From Anaerocolumna sp. AGMB13025 (GTDB taxonomy: Bacteria; Bacillota; Clostridia; Lachnospirales; Lachnospiraceae): a stretch of 64,000 nt of DNA. The translations under genes and the position numbers were made by a program. Where the stretch lies: contig NZ_CP121445.1 in NCBI RefSeq assembly GCF_029689925.1, positions 1,047,001-1,111,000 on the forward strand, given 5' to 3'. Below are positions 1-9,145 of this stretch, piece by piece (position 1 is the first letter of the stretch; every line of letters begins with the position of its first letter). The notes under the pieces are model-generated. The model saw only the letters and a list, made by a program, of their open reading frames with translations, did no database searches and was not told the origin of the DNA.

Positions 1-110
1 ACCTGGTAGAGGGATGAGACTTTTGTTGATAGTTCATCGGAAATAGATTAATATAAGATAGAGGGAAGAAATTTCACGGACTATTTATATTGGTTGAAAG
101 GGATACTCTG

Positions 111-764
111 ATGGATAATGTGAAATGGTTGTTTTTTGATGTGGGATATACTCTCATTAATGAAGATAAATGTCATGAAAACCGGATTAAGAACACGGTA
201 AGCCGCTTTCATGGCAGTAAATGGAAGCTTACTTATGATAATTTATACGAGGCAATGGTACAGGCTTCCAGGGATTACTGCCAGCCCTATGTAACTGCGC
301 TAAAATCCTTTGGTATCGATTATTACGAACCTTATGAAAAAGAACTGGAGGTACCCTATGCTGCTGCAAAAAGTGTTCTTAAGGAACTGCATTCCTATTA
401 CAAAATTGGGGTTATAGCCAACCAAACGGCGGGAACGATAGAACGGCTAAGGGGCTTTGGGTTAATGGATGATATAGATCTGGTACTATCTTCAGCAGAA
501 GAAGGTTTGGAAAAGCCGGATGTCAGATTCTATTTAAAGGCCCTTGAACTGGCTGGGTGTAAGTCAAGTGAAGCAGTTATGATAGGAGACCGGCTGGATA
601 ATGATATTTATCCGGCAAACCAGATCGGAATGATAACGGTCTGGATCAAACAGGGCTTTGGCGGAATGCAGCATCCTCTGTCAGAGAGTTATGAACCGGA
701 TTACACGGTAACGGAATTGGAGGAATTACTTGAATTATTTGTGCCTCCTGTAAGAGAAGAATGA
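111..764 (+). CDS. HAD-superfamily hydrolase (phosphatase-like)
   Basis: Predicted cytoplasmic phosphatase of the haloacid dehalogenase superfamily, 217 aa. Visible motifs: motif I FFDVGYTL near residue 9 (nucleophile Asp; the usual second Asp is replaced by Gly, as in the DxGxT subgroup), motif II VIANQT, motif III Lys in EKPDVRFY, and motif IV MIGDRLDND with the Mg-binding acidic pair. The cap segment lies between motifs I and II. An in-frame TTG at 90 gives seven more residues, but the ATG at 111 follows AAAGG at good spacing and starts at the fold boundary, so it is preferred. Substrate unknown. The DUF523 gene follows after 34 bp and may be co-transcribed. Confidence 0.85.
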   Translation: MDNVKWLFFDVGYTLINEDKCHENRIKNTVSRFHGSKWKLTYDNLYEAMVQASRDYCQPYVTALKSFGIDYYEPYEKELEVPYAAAKSVLKELHSYYKIGVIANQTAGTIERLRGFGLMDDIDLVLSSAEEGLEKPDVRFYLKALELAGCKSSEAVMIGDRLDNDIYPANQIGMITVWIKQGFGGMQHPLSESYEPDYTVTELEELLELFVPPVREE

Positions 765-798
765 TTGTAATCGTATAATGGAAAGGAAGGGATATAAT

Positions 799-1215
799 AT
801 GAATATATTGGTGAGTGCCTGTCTGCTAGGTGTTGATTGCAGATACCAGGGGACAGGAATTTTAAATGAGGCGGTTGTAAAATTAAAGAACAACCATAAT
901 TTAATCCCGGTCTGCCCCGAACAACTAGGGGGCTTAACAACGCCCCGTACACCGGTGGAGCTAATGAATGGCAGAGCAATAAATAAAGATCAGGTTGATG
1001 TTACCAGACAATTTGAAAAAGGAGCGGAGGAAGCCGTAAAGATAGCCAAACTGTTGGACTGTACAACTGCGATTTTAAAAAGCAACAGCCCCTCCTGCGG
1101 CTTTGGTAAAATCTATGACGGAACTTTTTCTGGGAAGTTGATTGACGGTAAAGGTATCACTGCTGCAAAATTGGAGGAACATGATATTAAGGTGATGACG
1201 GAAAAGGAGATATAA
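799..1215 (+). CDS. DUF523 family protein
   Basis: Small cytoplasmic protein of the DUF523 family, 138 aa, biochemical role unknown. It shows the conserved cysteine clusters of the family: SACLLGVDCRYQG at the N-terminus, CPEQLGGLTTPR in the middle and KSNSPSCG further on; these may bind a metal or cluster (inference). An upstream ATG at 778 would add MERKGYN, but that stretch holds GGAAGG, the apparent ribosome-binding site for ATG 799. A perfect 12-bp palindrome (CCAGATATCTGG) sits at 1219-1230 just past the stop; its role is unclear. Confidence 0.85.
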   Translation: MNILVSACLLGVDCRYQGTGILNEAVVKLKNNHNLIPVCPEQLGGLTTPRTPVELMNGRAINKDQVDVTRQFEKGAEEAVKIAKLLDCTTAILKSNSPSCGFGKIYDGTFSGKLIDGKGITAAKLEEHDIKVMTEKEI

Positions 1216-1313
1216 TTACCAGATATCTGGACTAAGCTGCCTGTGATATTTGGAGAACTGTTATAACGAGAAGATTACGGACAAATTGGGGGAAGAAGAT
1301 AGAGGGATACTGC

Positions 1314-1757
1314 ATGGAATACTTTGATTTAACATTAAAATACATAGATAAAATTTCAGAATTATATGTAAATGCTTTTAATTCTCCGCCCTGGTGTGAT
1401 TCCTGGACAACAGCAACAGCAGCAAAAAGACTGACCCAGATGATAAATTGTGAGGGTGCTTATGGGTTGGTCTGCTGTGAAAATGACAAAATTATAGGTA
1501 TGATTTTAGGCAGTAAAGAACAATACTATAATGGAGTACATTTTAATGTGAAAGAATTTTGTGTAGACAACACTCTTAGAGGCAAAGGAATTGGTACGAA
1601 GCTTTTTGAAGAATTTGAACTACGGTTAAAGAATAAAGGCATTGATCAGATTATTCTGTTTACCTCCAAAGGAGAGGAGACAGAAGGATTCTATAAAAAA
1701 AGAGGCTTTTGCAGTTATGATGATATGGTGTTAATGGGAAAGAAGATAATAAATTAA
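1314..1757 (+). CDS. GNAT family N-acetyltransferase
   Basis: Predicted acetyl-CoA-dependent N-acetyltransferase, 147 aa, the normal length of a stand-alone GNAT domain. The acetyl-CoA pyrophosphate-binding motif A is visible as LRGKGIGTKLFEEFE around residues 88-102, preceded by the strand FNVKEFCVDN. The C-terminal EGFYKKRGF is the typical alpha4-beta7 segment. No signal peptide. Acceptor substrate cannot be told. The lipoprotein gene starts 26 bp downstream, so both may be on one transcript. Confidence 0.85.
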   Translation: MEYFDLTLKYIDKISELYVNAFNSPPWCDSWTTATAAKRLTQMINCEGAYGLVCCENDKIIGMILGSKEQYYNGVHFNVKEFCVDNTLRGKGIGTKLFEEFELRLKNKGIDQIILFTSKGEETEGFYKKRGFCSYDDMVLMGKKIIN

Positions 1758-1783
1758 CCGGTCAAGGAAAGAAGGGAAACCGC

Positions 1784-2602
1784 ATGAAGCAGATAATAGG
1801 TCTGTTGCTAATTCTATATATATGCACTGGCTGTAGTTTTATCAAGGAATCTAAGGATTCTGACATAGGAAATACAACAGCAGAAACCACAACAGCAGAA
1901 ACCACAACAGCAGAAACCACAGAAAATAATTCTGCTACACTTAATAGTATAGTCATATCAAAAAATGATACTGGCTTTATGGTTGCAGCCTATGATAACA
2001 GCGGCATGCGCTCCTTTGAACCCTTCTCCGTTCATTACGACGGTGCACCTTCTCTTGAGGTCACCATGGGTACTTTAATAAAGATAACCTATGGCGGAAA
2101 TATTGCAGAATCCTATCCTGGACAACTATGGGCAGACAAGGTGGAAATCCTTGAGCCGGTAAAGGATAACTGGCCTCCAACGGACAAACTCCCGAAAGAG
2201 TATACCAGTGAAGAAGCAGTAAAAGATAATTGTTTTGTAATAGGGCTTGATAAGACGGAGGGTGAAGAGGTCCTGAATAATTTTGTACAGAATACGTATA
2301 ATGGAATCGTGGGATATCTGCGGAGAGTAAACTATACGATGGAAGGTGATCCCATTATAACGGATGTGATATATGATGGTAATAAATACTTTGTGTTTGA
2401 AGATAAGACAAGGGATGCTTATGCGGGAAATAGTGATAAGCTATATAAGAAGGAGTATAAGTTTATTAATACCTATGAGAAAGAGAATAAAAAAATAGTT
2501 TATCTGGCAGACAGAAATGATATAACGGACGAAGAATTTAATCAGAAAATAGCAAGCAGCAGCACAGAGGTGTTAACGGATATCTATCTGCTGTCTTATT
2601 AA
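1784..2602 (+). CDS. Secreted lipoprotein, DUF4362-like
   Basis: 272-aa exported lipoprotein. The N-terminus MKQIIGLLLILYICTGC is a signal peptide ending in a lipobox with Cys17 as lipidation site. Next comes a Thr/Glu-rich linker made of a five-residue repeat (TTAET) encoded by 15-bp direct repeats at about 1875-1920. The C-terminal half (EYTSEEAVKDNCFVIG onward) resembles DUF4362, a family of Firmicute lipoproteins of unknown function. No enzyme motif is visible. The linker repeat could vary in copy number between strains. Confidence 0.75.
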   Translation: MKQIIGLLLILYICTGCSFIKESKDSDIGNTTAETTTAETTTAETTENNSATLNSIVISKNDTGFMVAAYDNSGMRSFEPFSVHYDGAPSLEVTMGTLIKITYGGNIAESYPGQLWADKVEILEPVKDNWPPTDKLPKEYTSEEAVKDNCFVIGLDKTEGEEVLNNFVQNTYNGIVGYLRRVNYTMEGDPIITDVIYDGNKYFVFEDKTRDAYAGNSDKLYKKEYKFINTYEKENKKIVYLADRNDITDEEFNQKIASSSTEVLTDIYLLSY

Positions 2603-3120
2603 ATAGTACTTAAAATTTGTAGTTACATGCTTATTGATAAACTTGATGTTTTTGCTTTGTGATGATTTAGAAAACCTTGATAATGCTATGTTTGATAAGC
2701 TTAGTATTCTTTTCCTAAATCATTTATTATTTTTTTAATCATCTATAATTTTGATCATTTTGATTTTAATTATTAAAAATCTTAATCATTTATAATATTT
2801 TCATTTATACATTTCTAATCGATAATCATTTTTACTAATATTTATAAATGTCCATTCACTTATGTTTTTTTCATGCAGTTAGATGAGAGCAAAAGTATGG
2901 GTAAAAAACAAACAAGAGCATAAGTAAAAATTATGACTAATATAAATAATATTGATTTTACTTATGCTACTCCTTAGATTATAATAAGAAAGTAATAAGG
3001 CATTGTAGCAGGTTTTGTTACAATGCCATTTTTTTGAAATAAAAAGAATATTGCAGCAGATTAGCGAAAATACTTTGTATGTAATATTCGAAAGAATGAA
3101 TGAAATAGGAGGAATTTGGT
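2603..3120. other. AT-rich intergenic region before purA
   Basis: 518 bp without a convincing gene. It is extremely AT-rich, with many short repeats of ATCATTTAT type, and holds the terminator-like hairpin at 2997-3036. The purA ribosome-binding site AGGAGG is at about 3107-3114. The only open frame, on the minus strand at 2879-3133, overlaps the start of purA and has no protein-like composition. I saw no purine riboswitch core. Confidence 0.6.
2997..3036 (+). terminator. Rho-independent terminator or attenuator upstream of purA
   Basis: Perfect 9-bp stem GGCATTGTA / TACAATGCC (2999-3007 and 3019-3027) followed by a run of seven T. It could end the upstream lipoprotein transcript or attenuate purA expression. 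No competing antiterminator helix was identified. Confidence 0.6.
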
Positions 3121-4395
3121 ATGGTAAAAGCAATAGTTGGCGCTAACTGGGGCGACGAAGGAAAAGGCAAAATTACGGATATGTTAGGACAGGAAGCTGA
3201 TATAATCGTAAGATTCCAAGGCGGAAGTAATGCAGGTCATACAATTATTAATAAATACGGCAAGTTTGCATTGCATTTACTGCCTTCCGGCGTTTTTTAT
3301 GACCACACGACAAGCATTATCGGCAATGGTGTAGCTCTTAATATCCCTTATTTATTTAACGAGATTAAGTCCATCGTTGACAGGGGTGTTCCATCACCTA
3401 AGATTTTAGTATCCGACCGGGCACAGATTATGATGCCGTACCACATTCTTTTTGATCAATATGAAGAAGAAAGACTTGGCGGAAAATCTTTTGGTTCCAC
3501 GAAATCAGGTATAGCACCTTTTTATTCTGATAAATATGCGAAAATTGGTTTTCAGGTATCTGAACTTTTTGACGCGGAAGCCTTAAGGGAAAAAGTTGAC
3601 CGTGTATGCGAAATGAAGAATATCATTTTAGAGCATATGTATCACAAACCGGCCATTAATCCCGATGAATTATATAACTTATTATTAGATTACAAAAAAA
3701 TGGTTGAACCTTACGTTTGTGATGTGGCTGCTTATTTACATGAGGCAATTAAGAATGGAAAAAGTATCTTGTTGGAAGGTCAGTTAGGTGCATTAAAAGA
3801 TCCGGATTTCGGTATTTATCCCATGGTTACTTCCTCTTCCACCTTAGCAGCTTACGGAGCAATTGGTGCAGGAATACCTGCTTATGAGATAAAGAATGTT
3901 ATAGCAGTTGCCAAGGCATACTCAAGCGCAGTAGGTGCAGGCGAATTCGTAAGTGAAATCTTTGGTGATGAAGCAGACGAATTAAGAAGACGCGGCGGTG
4001 ATGGCGGTGAATACGGTGCAACCACCGGAAGACCCAGACGTATGGGCTGGTTTGACGCAGTAGCTACCAGATACGGCTGTAGAATGCAGGGAGCCACAGA
4101 AGTAGCCTTAACTGTTCTGGATGTTTTAGGATATCTTAAGGAACTTCCGGTATGTGTAGGTTATGAAATTGACGGTGTCGTGACAAAAGATTTCCCCACT
4201 ACAGTTAAATTAGCAAAAGCAAAACCGGTTTACGAAGTATTACCGGGCTGGAATCAGGAAATCCGCGGAATTAAAAAGTATGAAGACCTTCCGGAAAACT
4301 GCAGAAAATACATTGAGTTCATCGAGAAAGAAATCGAAGTACCGATTACCCTGGTATCCAACGGACCAGGCAGGGATGAAATTATCAAACGCTAA
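3121..4395 (+). CDS. purA: Adenylosuccinate synthetase
   Basis: Catalyses GTP-dependent ligation of IMP and aspartate to adenylosuccinate, the first committed step of AMP synthesis, in the cytoplasm. 424 aa, the normal length. The N-terminal P-loop GDEGKGK (residues 11-17) with the catalytic Asp, the IMP-binding QGGSNAGHTI, GSTKSGIAPFYSDK and the GTP-binding region TGRPRRMGWFD are all visible. ATG start with AGGAGG eight bases upstream. It is a single-gene unit, with an upstream hairpin at 2997 and a strong shared terminator downstream. Confidence 0.97.
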   Translation: MVKAIVGANWGDEGKGKITDMLGQEADIIVRFQGGSNAGHTIINKYGKFALHLLPSGVFYDHTTSIIGNGVALNIPYLFNEIKSIVDRGVPSPKILVSDRAQIMMPYHILFDQYEEERLGGKSFGSTKSGIAPFYSDKYAKIGFQVSELFDAEALREKVDRVCEMKNIILEHMYHKPAINPDELYNLLLDYKKMVEPYVCDVAAYLHEAIKNGKSILLEGQLGALKDPDFGIYPMVTSSSTLAAYGAIGAGIPAYEIKNVIAVAKAYSSAVGAGEFVSEIFGDEADELRRRGGDGGEYGATTGRPRRMGWFDAVATRYGCRMQGATEVALTVLDVLGYLKELPVCVGYEIDGVVTKDFPTTVKLAKAKPVYEVLPGWNQEIRGIKKYEDLPENCRKYIEFIEKEIEVPITLVSNGPGRDEIIKR

Positions 4396-4445
4396 TTAGC
4401 TCAAGTATTGTTAAATATATTGTATATAGGACTGCCTTAAACGGC

Positions 4446-4500
4446 AAAAAACAGAACCAGGGAATAGGCCCATAACTATTCACAGGGTTCTGTTTTTTGT
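4446..4500. terminator. Bidirectional terminator between purA and the regulator
   Basis: Long hairpin with arms AAAAAACAGAACC (4446-4458) and GGGTTCTGTTTTTT (4485-4498). The A and T tracts on both sides let it act on purA (+) and on the convergent regulator gene (-). Confidence 0.85.
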
Positions 4501-4570
4501 TAAAAATAAATAGTATCTATATGCAGTAATATTTATAAATTATTGAGTTACAACTGTTATGATAGTATGC

Positions 4571-6358
4571 TTATTGCGGTAATTCTAACTTCTGGAGCAT
4601 ACGCCAAAGAGTAGAACGGCTGATACCCAGTTTCTTCGCAACCTTACTCTGGTTATTCTCCTCCTGATGCAACAAAATCTTTAAGATATCGATATTGATC
4701 TGCTCCAGTGTCTGGTCCAGATTCACGTATATTTTATCCGCGCTACCGATAACGGTATTGGATAATTCCTTGTTTAAAAATCCCTTCACAGCTGAAGCTG
4801 TAATATAAGAAGAATTTGCGGTAGTGACTAAGCTGCTTACGATGCGTTTAAATTGATCGTAATTATAGGGCCAGTTATAATCCTGAAGCAGCTTTATGGC
4901 ATCTGGCTCAAGACCTACAATTTCTTTTGCAAAACGCATATTAAGAACACTGATATATAAACTGGCCAGATTAGGTATATCCTCATTGTGTTCCCTTAAA
5001 GGCGGTATTCTAAGGGTAAGGCAGGAAAGACTGTTAATCACCTTTTCACAGCGTTTTAAGGCTTCCTCATTTTCAATGGAATTGGTAAAGAAAATCCGAT
5101 TTCTGTGATGCAGGTTTAAATCCTTTATAATGCTGCATAATTCTGAAAACTGCGAATCTGTTAAATAATTCATGTTTTGAATATAAATGGTTATATTGGT
5201 ATCACTTAAAGGGGAATTGTTGTCATTTGTTAAGAACTCCCAGGCTCTGGAATTGATTCTTGCGCAGTCTATAATTGTCATAGGACAGTTCTGCAATTTG
5301 CTTTTTGCATAAAGCAGTCTTGCAAGCTGTCCTTTTCCAGTGCCTGCTTCACCCATTATCATAACGGGATAATTACTTTCGGCGTATTGTTCTATGGTCA
5401 TGAGATCCTTCTGTGTTGAATGCGTTATACCGTAAAAGCTGTTAAAGAACTTATCATTTGCTTCTTCTTTGCTCAGGTGGTAAATCCCATTCTTGGTAAG
5501 AGCCAGAGGAACCTTGCGCTGATTAATATAATAAATGATATAGGTTTTTTCATTTTCTGTTTTCTTAGTTCCTATTAGTACATAGAGTAAGCCGGAATAT
5601 TCAAAATAAGATTTTTGGTAACCATCGTTTAATATTACAGGTAGTCTTTTTTTGATTTCGGCCAATACAGGAGCGGGTTCGGAAGACAGACCAGAATAAA
5701 ATACCTGATCAAAATTTTCATCAAATACTACATAAGGTCTTGGATTGTTTTCCAGTATCATTTTGTAGAAGGTAACATCATTTTTGATTTTATTTATGGA
5801 TTCAGACATCTGTATGGATAAATCGAAGGCAGCTTCAATGCTTTCGGAACCGGAAGTAATTAAGATAGCATTCATTCCGTATTTTTGAGCCAGTGAACTT
5901 GTAATCATGTCACATAACACCATGTCGTATCCTTCCAAACTCAGGTTTTTCAACGTAGCAGAAGCTTCCGATTCATTATGGATGGTATATATATTGATAT
6001 TATAATTGAGCATGTCGCATATAAAGTGAGCATTTTTTGTAATGGCAGGAAAACCAATCACGACATATTTATTCGTAGAATTTTCAGCTAATTTTATTGA
6101 ACGGAATATATCGTAAATACTTAGAGAAATATCAATGACAGGAATTTTGCAATACTGCCGTATTAACTCTGCTGTCCCACCTCTGGATACAATAATATCA
6201 TAACCGGAGTTTTCATACTTTTGTGCGATGGCAAGTCCATCATTTAAATCACCGGTGAAGGCAGTAAGCTCAAGATCAGTCCGTCTTTCTGCAATCTGAA
6301 GCATCAGAGATTTAATACCATCATAGGGGGCAATGCCTAAAATTTTAATTTTTTTCAT
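4571..6358 (-). CDS. PrpR_N-type transcriptional regulator with degenerate AAA+ domain
   Basis: 595-aa regulator with the layout of the PrpR family: an N-terminal PrpR_N sensor domain (about residues 1-190), a PAS-like region (NPRPYVVFDENFDQVFY, about 200-290), an AAA+ module (about 305-530; Walker A GEAGTGKGQLARLL) and a C-terminal Fis-type helix-turn-helix (NQSKVAKKLGISRSTLWR). The GAFTGA loop needed to contact sigma-54 is absent, and the Walker B position reads ITIYIQNMNYL with no DE pair. So it is probably not a functional sigma-54 activator (inference). It diverges from the DUF1537-pdxA2 gene set and is the likely regulator of it; the ligand is probably a pathway intermediate. RBS GGAGG precedes the ATG. 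Confidence 0.82.
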   Translation of the reverse strand: MKKIKILGIAPYDGIKSLMLQIAERRTDLELTAFTGDLNDGLAIAQKYENSGYDIIVSRGGTAELIRQYCKIPVIDISLSIYDIFRSIKLAENSTNKYVVIGFPAITKNAHFICDMLNYNINIYTIHNESEASATLKNLSLEGYDMVLCDMITSSLAQKYGMNAILITSGSESIEAAFDLSIQMSESINKIKNDVTFYKMILENNPRPYVVFDENFDQVFYSGLSSEPAPVLAEIKKRLPVILNDGYQKSYFEYSGLLYVLIGTKKTENEKTYIIYYINQRKVPLALTKNGIYHLSKEEANDKFFNSFYGITHSTQKDLMTIEQYAESNYPVMIMGEAGTGKGQLARLLYAKSKLQNCPMTIIDCARINSRAWEFLTNDNNSPLSDTNITIYIQNMNYLTDSQFSELCSIIKDLNLHHRNRIFFTNSIENEEALKRCEKVINSLSCLTLRIPPLREHNEDIPNLASLYISVLNMRFAKEIVGLEPDAIKLLQDYNWPYNYDQFKRIVSSLVTTANSSYITASAVKGFLNKELSNTVIGSADKIYVNLDQTLEQINIDILKILLHQEENNQSKVAKKLGISRSTLWRMLQKLELPQ

Positions 6359-6372
6359 AAATAACCTCCATC

Positions 6373-6447
6373 TGCCGCATTTGCGGCAAGCTAATACTAG
6401 TTGAAAACGTTCTTCCTTTGCTTTCTGTTATAACTGTTATGATAGTA
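6373..6447. promoter_or_regulatory. Putative operator region between the regulator and the catabolic genes
   Basis: Three elements lie in the 5' region of the regulator. A perfect 7-bp inverted repeat TGCCGCA-TT-TGCGGCA is at 6373-6388. A sequence TGAAAACGTTCTTC at 6402-6415 is close to the CcpA cre consensus but mismatched at the last two bases. At 6430-6440 the palindrome ATAAC-T-GTTAT begins the 16-mer AACTGTTATGATAGTA, which recurs at 4552. No -24/-12 sigma-54 promoter was found in the intergenic region. Confidence 0.4.
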
Positions 6448-6679
6448 AGTAATTTTAGCTAATAGTTATTGTATCATAATAAAACATACAAATCAATATA
6501 TGACAATAATGTTTCAAAATAATACATAATAAGCAGAAAAATGACGAAAAACACCTTGTATTATGTTGAAAAAGTTGATATTATATACATATAAAGAAAA
6601 AACATTAAAACATAACTGCATAAAAATGACACAGCATAATAGTAAGTGTTTTAATATGAAACAGTCAGGAGTAGAGGGA

Positions 6680-7966
6680 ATGATAAAGCTTTTAATGATC
6701 TCAGATGATTTCACGGGTGCATTAGATACAGGGATTCAATTTGCACAATATGGAGCGAATACTAAAATCATAACAACATCGAATTGGGATGAGAATTTGT
6801 TTGAGGATAACAGCGCGGAAGTATTGGTTATCGATGCACAAACAAGACATCTGTCAGGTGAGGAGGCATATAAAAAGGTTTATAACCTGGCTAAGAATGC
6901 TGTATCAGCAGGAGTACCTCATATCTATAAAAAGACGGATTCCGGACTGAGAGGGAATATAGGCAGTGAACTAAAAGCATTGTTAGATGCCAGTGATGAG
7001 AGCTTTTTACCATTTATACCTGCATATCCTCAGATGAATCGTATCACCATGAAAGGTCGCCATTATATTGACGGACAACCTATTGATGAAAGTGTATTTG
7101 GAAGAGATCCATTTGAACCGGTAGCTTCATCAGAGGTAAAGGATCTTTTTGAGAAAGAGAAAACAAGGGTTGAAATTTTAGAGTTGAATGAAACCTACGA
7201 TTTAGATTTTGATACTCCTGCAATTGGTATATTTGATGCTGAATCAGAAGAAGATATGCAAAGAATAGCAGAATACTTAAATCAAAAAAAACATTTAAGA
7301 ATTATGGCCGGATGTGCCGGGCTTGCTTACTTTCTTCCTGAATTGTTGGAATTTAAAAAAAGGCAGATTACTATACCGAGATTAACCGGCCCGCTATTTG
7401 TCATGTGCGGTAGTGTAAATCCGATATCCCAGGAGCAGATAGAATATGCACAGGAGCAAGGTTTTGGTAGAATAATGCTGAAATCGATACAGATGTTTGA
7501 GCCAGATTATCTATCATCAGAAAATGGTTACCGTTGGATGGAATCCATTGAAGACTTATTTACGAAGCATCCTGTTGTAATGCTTGATACAGGAAGTGAG
7601 GATCTGGAACCGATAAACAACCAGGGCGAAAGGACGAAAAACATCTTACATGATACCAGGATTAAAATCGCTTCCGGACTAGGCGGGATTGTTAAGAAAC
7701 TGTTAGAAATCAACAGAAATCATACCCTTATGATTATAGGCGGTGATACCTTACTGGGATTCTTTAATCAGATACAATGCAGTGAAGTATTTCCTGTATG
7801 CGAACTGGATACTGGAACGGTTCTTTCCTATATCAATTATGAAAACCAAAAATTGTGGATTATATCAAAGTCCGGTGGCTTTGGAAGCCGGGAATTGATT
7901 TATGAGATTGTTAGGAAGTTAAATTTAGAAGGAGGAGTTTTATGCCAGAACAATATATGCTCTTGA
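6680..7966 (+). CDS. Four-carbon acid sugar kinase family protein (DUF1537)
   Basis: 428-aa ATP-dependent kinase of the DUF1537 family, whose characterised members phosphorylate D-threonate, D-erythronate or 3-oxo-tetronates at O4. The N-terminal domain starts with the family signature MISDDFTGALDTG (substrate-binding Asp residues) and continues with KKTDSGLRGNIG. The C-terminal nucleotide-binding domain has MCGSVNPIS and the Gly-rich MIIGGDT and SKSGGFG motifs. The open frame runs back to 6563, but the 39 extra residues lie in promoter-like DNA, and ATG 6680 follows GGAGTAGAGGGA. The next gene overlaps its end by 25 bp, indicating translational coupling. Exact substrate unproven. Confidence 0.88.
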   Translation: MIKLLMISDDFTGALDTGIQFAQYGANTKIITTSNWDENLFEDNSAEVLVIDAQTRHLSGEEAYKKVYNLAKNAVSAGVPHIYKKTDSGLRGNIGSELKALLDASDESFLPFIPAYPQMNRITMKGRHYIDGQPIDESVFGRDPFEPVASSEVKDLFEKEKTRVEILELNETYDLDFDTPAIGIFDAESEEDMQRIAEYLNQKKHLRIMAGCAGLAYFLPELLEFKKRQITIPRLTGPLFVMCGSVNPISQEQIEYAQEQGFGRIMLKSIQMFEPDYLSSENGYRWMESIEDLFTKHPVVMLDTGSEDLEPINNQGERTKNILHDTRIKIASGLGGIVKKLLEINRNHTLMIIGGDTLLGFFNQIQCSEVFPVCELDTGTVLSYINYENQKLWIISKSGGFGSRELIYEIVRKLNLEGGVLCQNNICS

Positions 7967-9099
7967 TGCCTCATAAAGTAATTGGCGGAAGTAATGCTTT
8001 GGAACAAATCGAAGGACTCCTGAAGGGTAAATATAAAAAAGCTGCTGTATTTACGGATAAGGGAATCCATAACTCTGGGATTATCGATTATCCTCTGGAA
8101 CTTTTGGGACTTTGTAATCTCGAAATAATAATATTTGATGAACTGCCCACCGAGCCAAGCTGTGATGAAGCCCAGAAGGTAGTCGATGATTTTAGAAGGT
8201 CAGGCGCTGATCTGATTGTAGGGATCGGAGGAGGCAGTGTAATGGATGTCGCTAAACTTGCTTCCATTGCCGCTACGGATACCTATGGAGTGAGAGATTT
8301 ACTGGACAAGCCCTTCATCGGCAGAAAATTTGCAGATGTATTGTTAATCCCTACAACAGCAGGTACCGGCTCAGAAGCTACCCCCAACAGTATTGTAACT
8401 GTTCCGGAAAAGAATCTTAAAGTAGGAATTGTAAATGCCGAAATGCTGGCAGATATGGTTATTTTAGACGGAAGAATGTTAAAGAATCTGCCTCAGCAGA
8501 TAGCAGCCTCAACCGGAATTGACGCTTTAGCCCATGCGATAGAATGTTATACCTCAAATAAGGCAAATCCCATTAGTAATATGTTTGCAATGGAAGCTTT
8601 AAAACTTATTTTTGATAATATTATTCCTGCCTGTGAAGATCCGGGTGCAGTGAAAGAAAAGAATAGTATGCTTCTGGCGGCCTTTTATGCCGGAGCGGCC
8701 ATTACAGCTTCCGGTACTACAGCGGTACATGCGCTGTCTTATCCGCTGGGGGGCAGATATCACATCCCTCATGGTATATCTAATGCTATTATGCTGCTGC
8801 CGGTTTTAAAATTCAATAGGCCGTCCTGTTTGAAAGAATTAGAAGAGATTTATGATACAGTCTCAAAAAGAAATCTCAATGTAAGGCAGGAAGAAAAAGC
8901 AGAATGGGTTTTGAATAAAATCAGTGAAATAATCAGGACCCTTAAAATACCCTCCTCACTAAGAAGTTTTGGGATTAATACTGGGGATTTGGAGGCACTG
9001 GTACAAGACGGTATGCAAGTAAAGCGTCTGCTGAATAATAATAAGACTACGGTTACTGCAGAGGATGCCAGAAAACTCTATCTGGAAGTAATGCAATGA
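7942..9099 (+). CDS. Iron-containing alcohol dehydrogenase
   Basis: 385-aa NAD(P)-dependent dehydrogenase of the group III Fe-ADH family. Visible are the nucleotide-binding GIGGGSVMDVAK, the TTAGTGSEATP motif, and metal ligands in GIDALAHAIECYTS and HALSYPLGGRYHIPHG (Asp/His, His and His). The start codon lies inside the end of the kinase gene behind AAGGAGGAG. It probably oxidises a hydroxy-acid or reduces an aldehyde in the same acid-sugar pathway (inference from position); family members of this kind cannot be assigned a substrate from sequence. Confidence 0.9.
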   Translation: MPEQYMLLMPHKVIGGSNALEQIEGLLKGKYKKAAVFTDKGIHNSGIIDYPLELLGLCNLEIIIFDELPTEPSCDEAQKVVDDFRRSGADLIVGIGGGSVMDVAKLASIAATDTYGVRDLLDKPFIGRKFADVLLIPTTAGTGSEATPNSIVTVPEKNLKVGIVNAEMLADMVILDGRMLKNLPQQIAASTGIDALAHAIECYTSNKANPISNMFAMEALKLIFDNIIPACEDPGAVKEKNSMLLAAFYAGAAITASGTTAVHALSYPLGGRYHIPHGISNAIMLLPVLKFNRPSCLKELEEIYDTVSKRNLNVRQEEKAEWVLNKISEIIRTLKIPSSLRSFGINTGDLEALVQDGMQVKRLLNNNKTTVTAEDARKLYLEVMQ

Positions 9100-9145
9100 T
9101 AGAAATGAAGTTGGATAGCCGTTATAGGCGCAGATTGGAGAGAAC

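Noticed and set aside
701-979. 92-aa minus-strand frame over the HAD/DUF523 junction
   Set aside because: Shadow of two well-supported + strand genes.
4552-6447. 16-bp direct repeats as attachment sites of a mobile element around the regulator
   Set aside because: Only one regulator gene lies between them, no integrase or transposase is present, and the regulator fits its divergent neighbours.
6359-6679. Sigma-54 promoter for the kinase gene set
   Set aside because: No TGGCAC-N5-TTGC-like element was found in this interval on the + strand.
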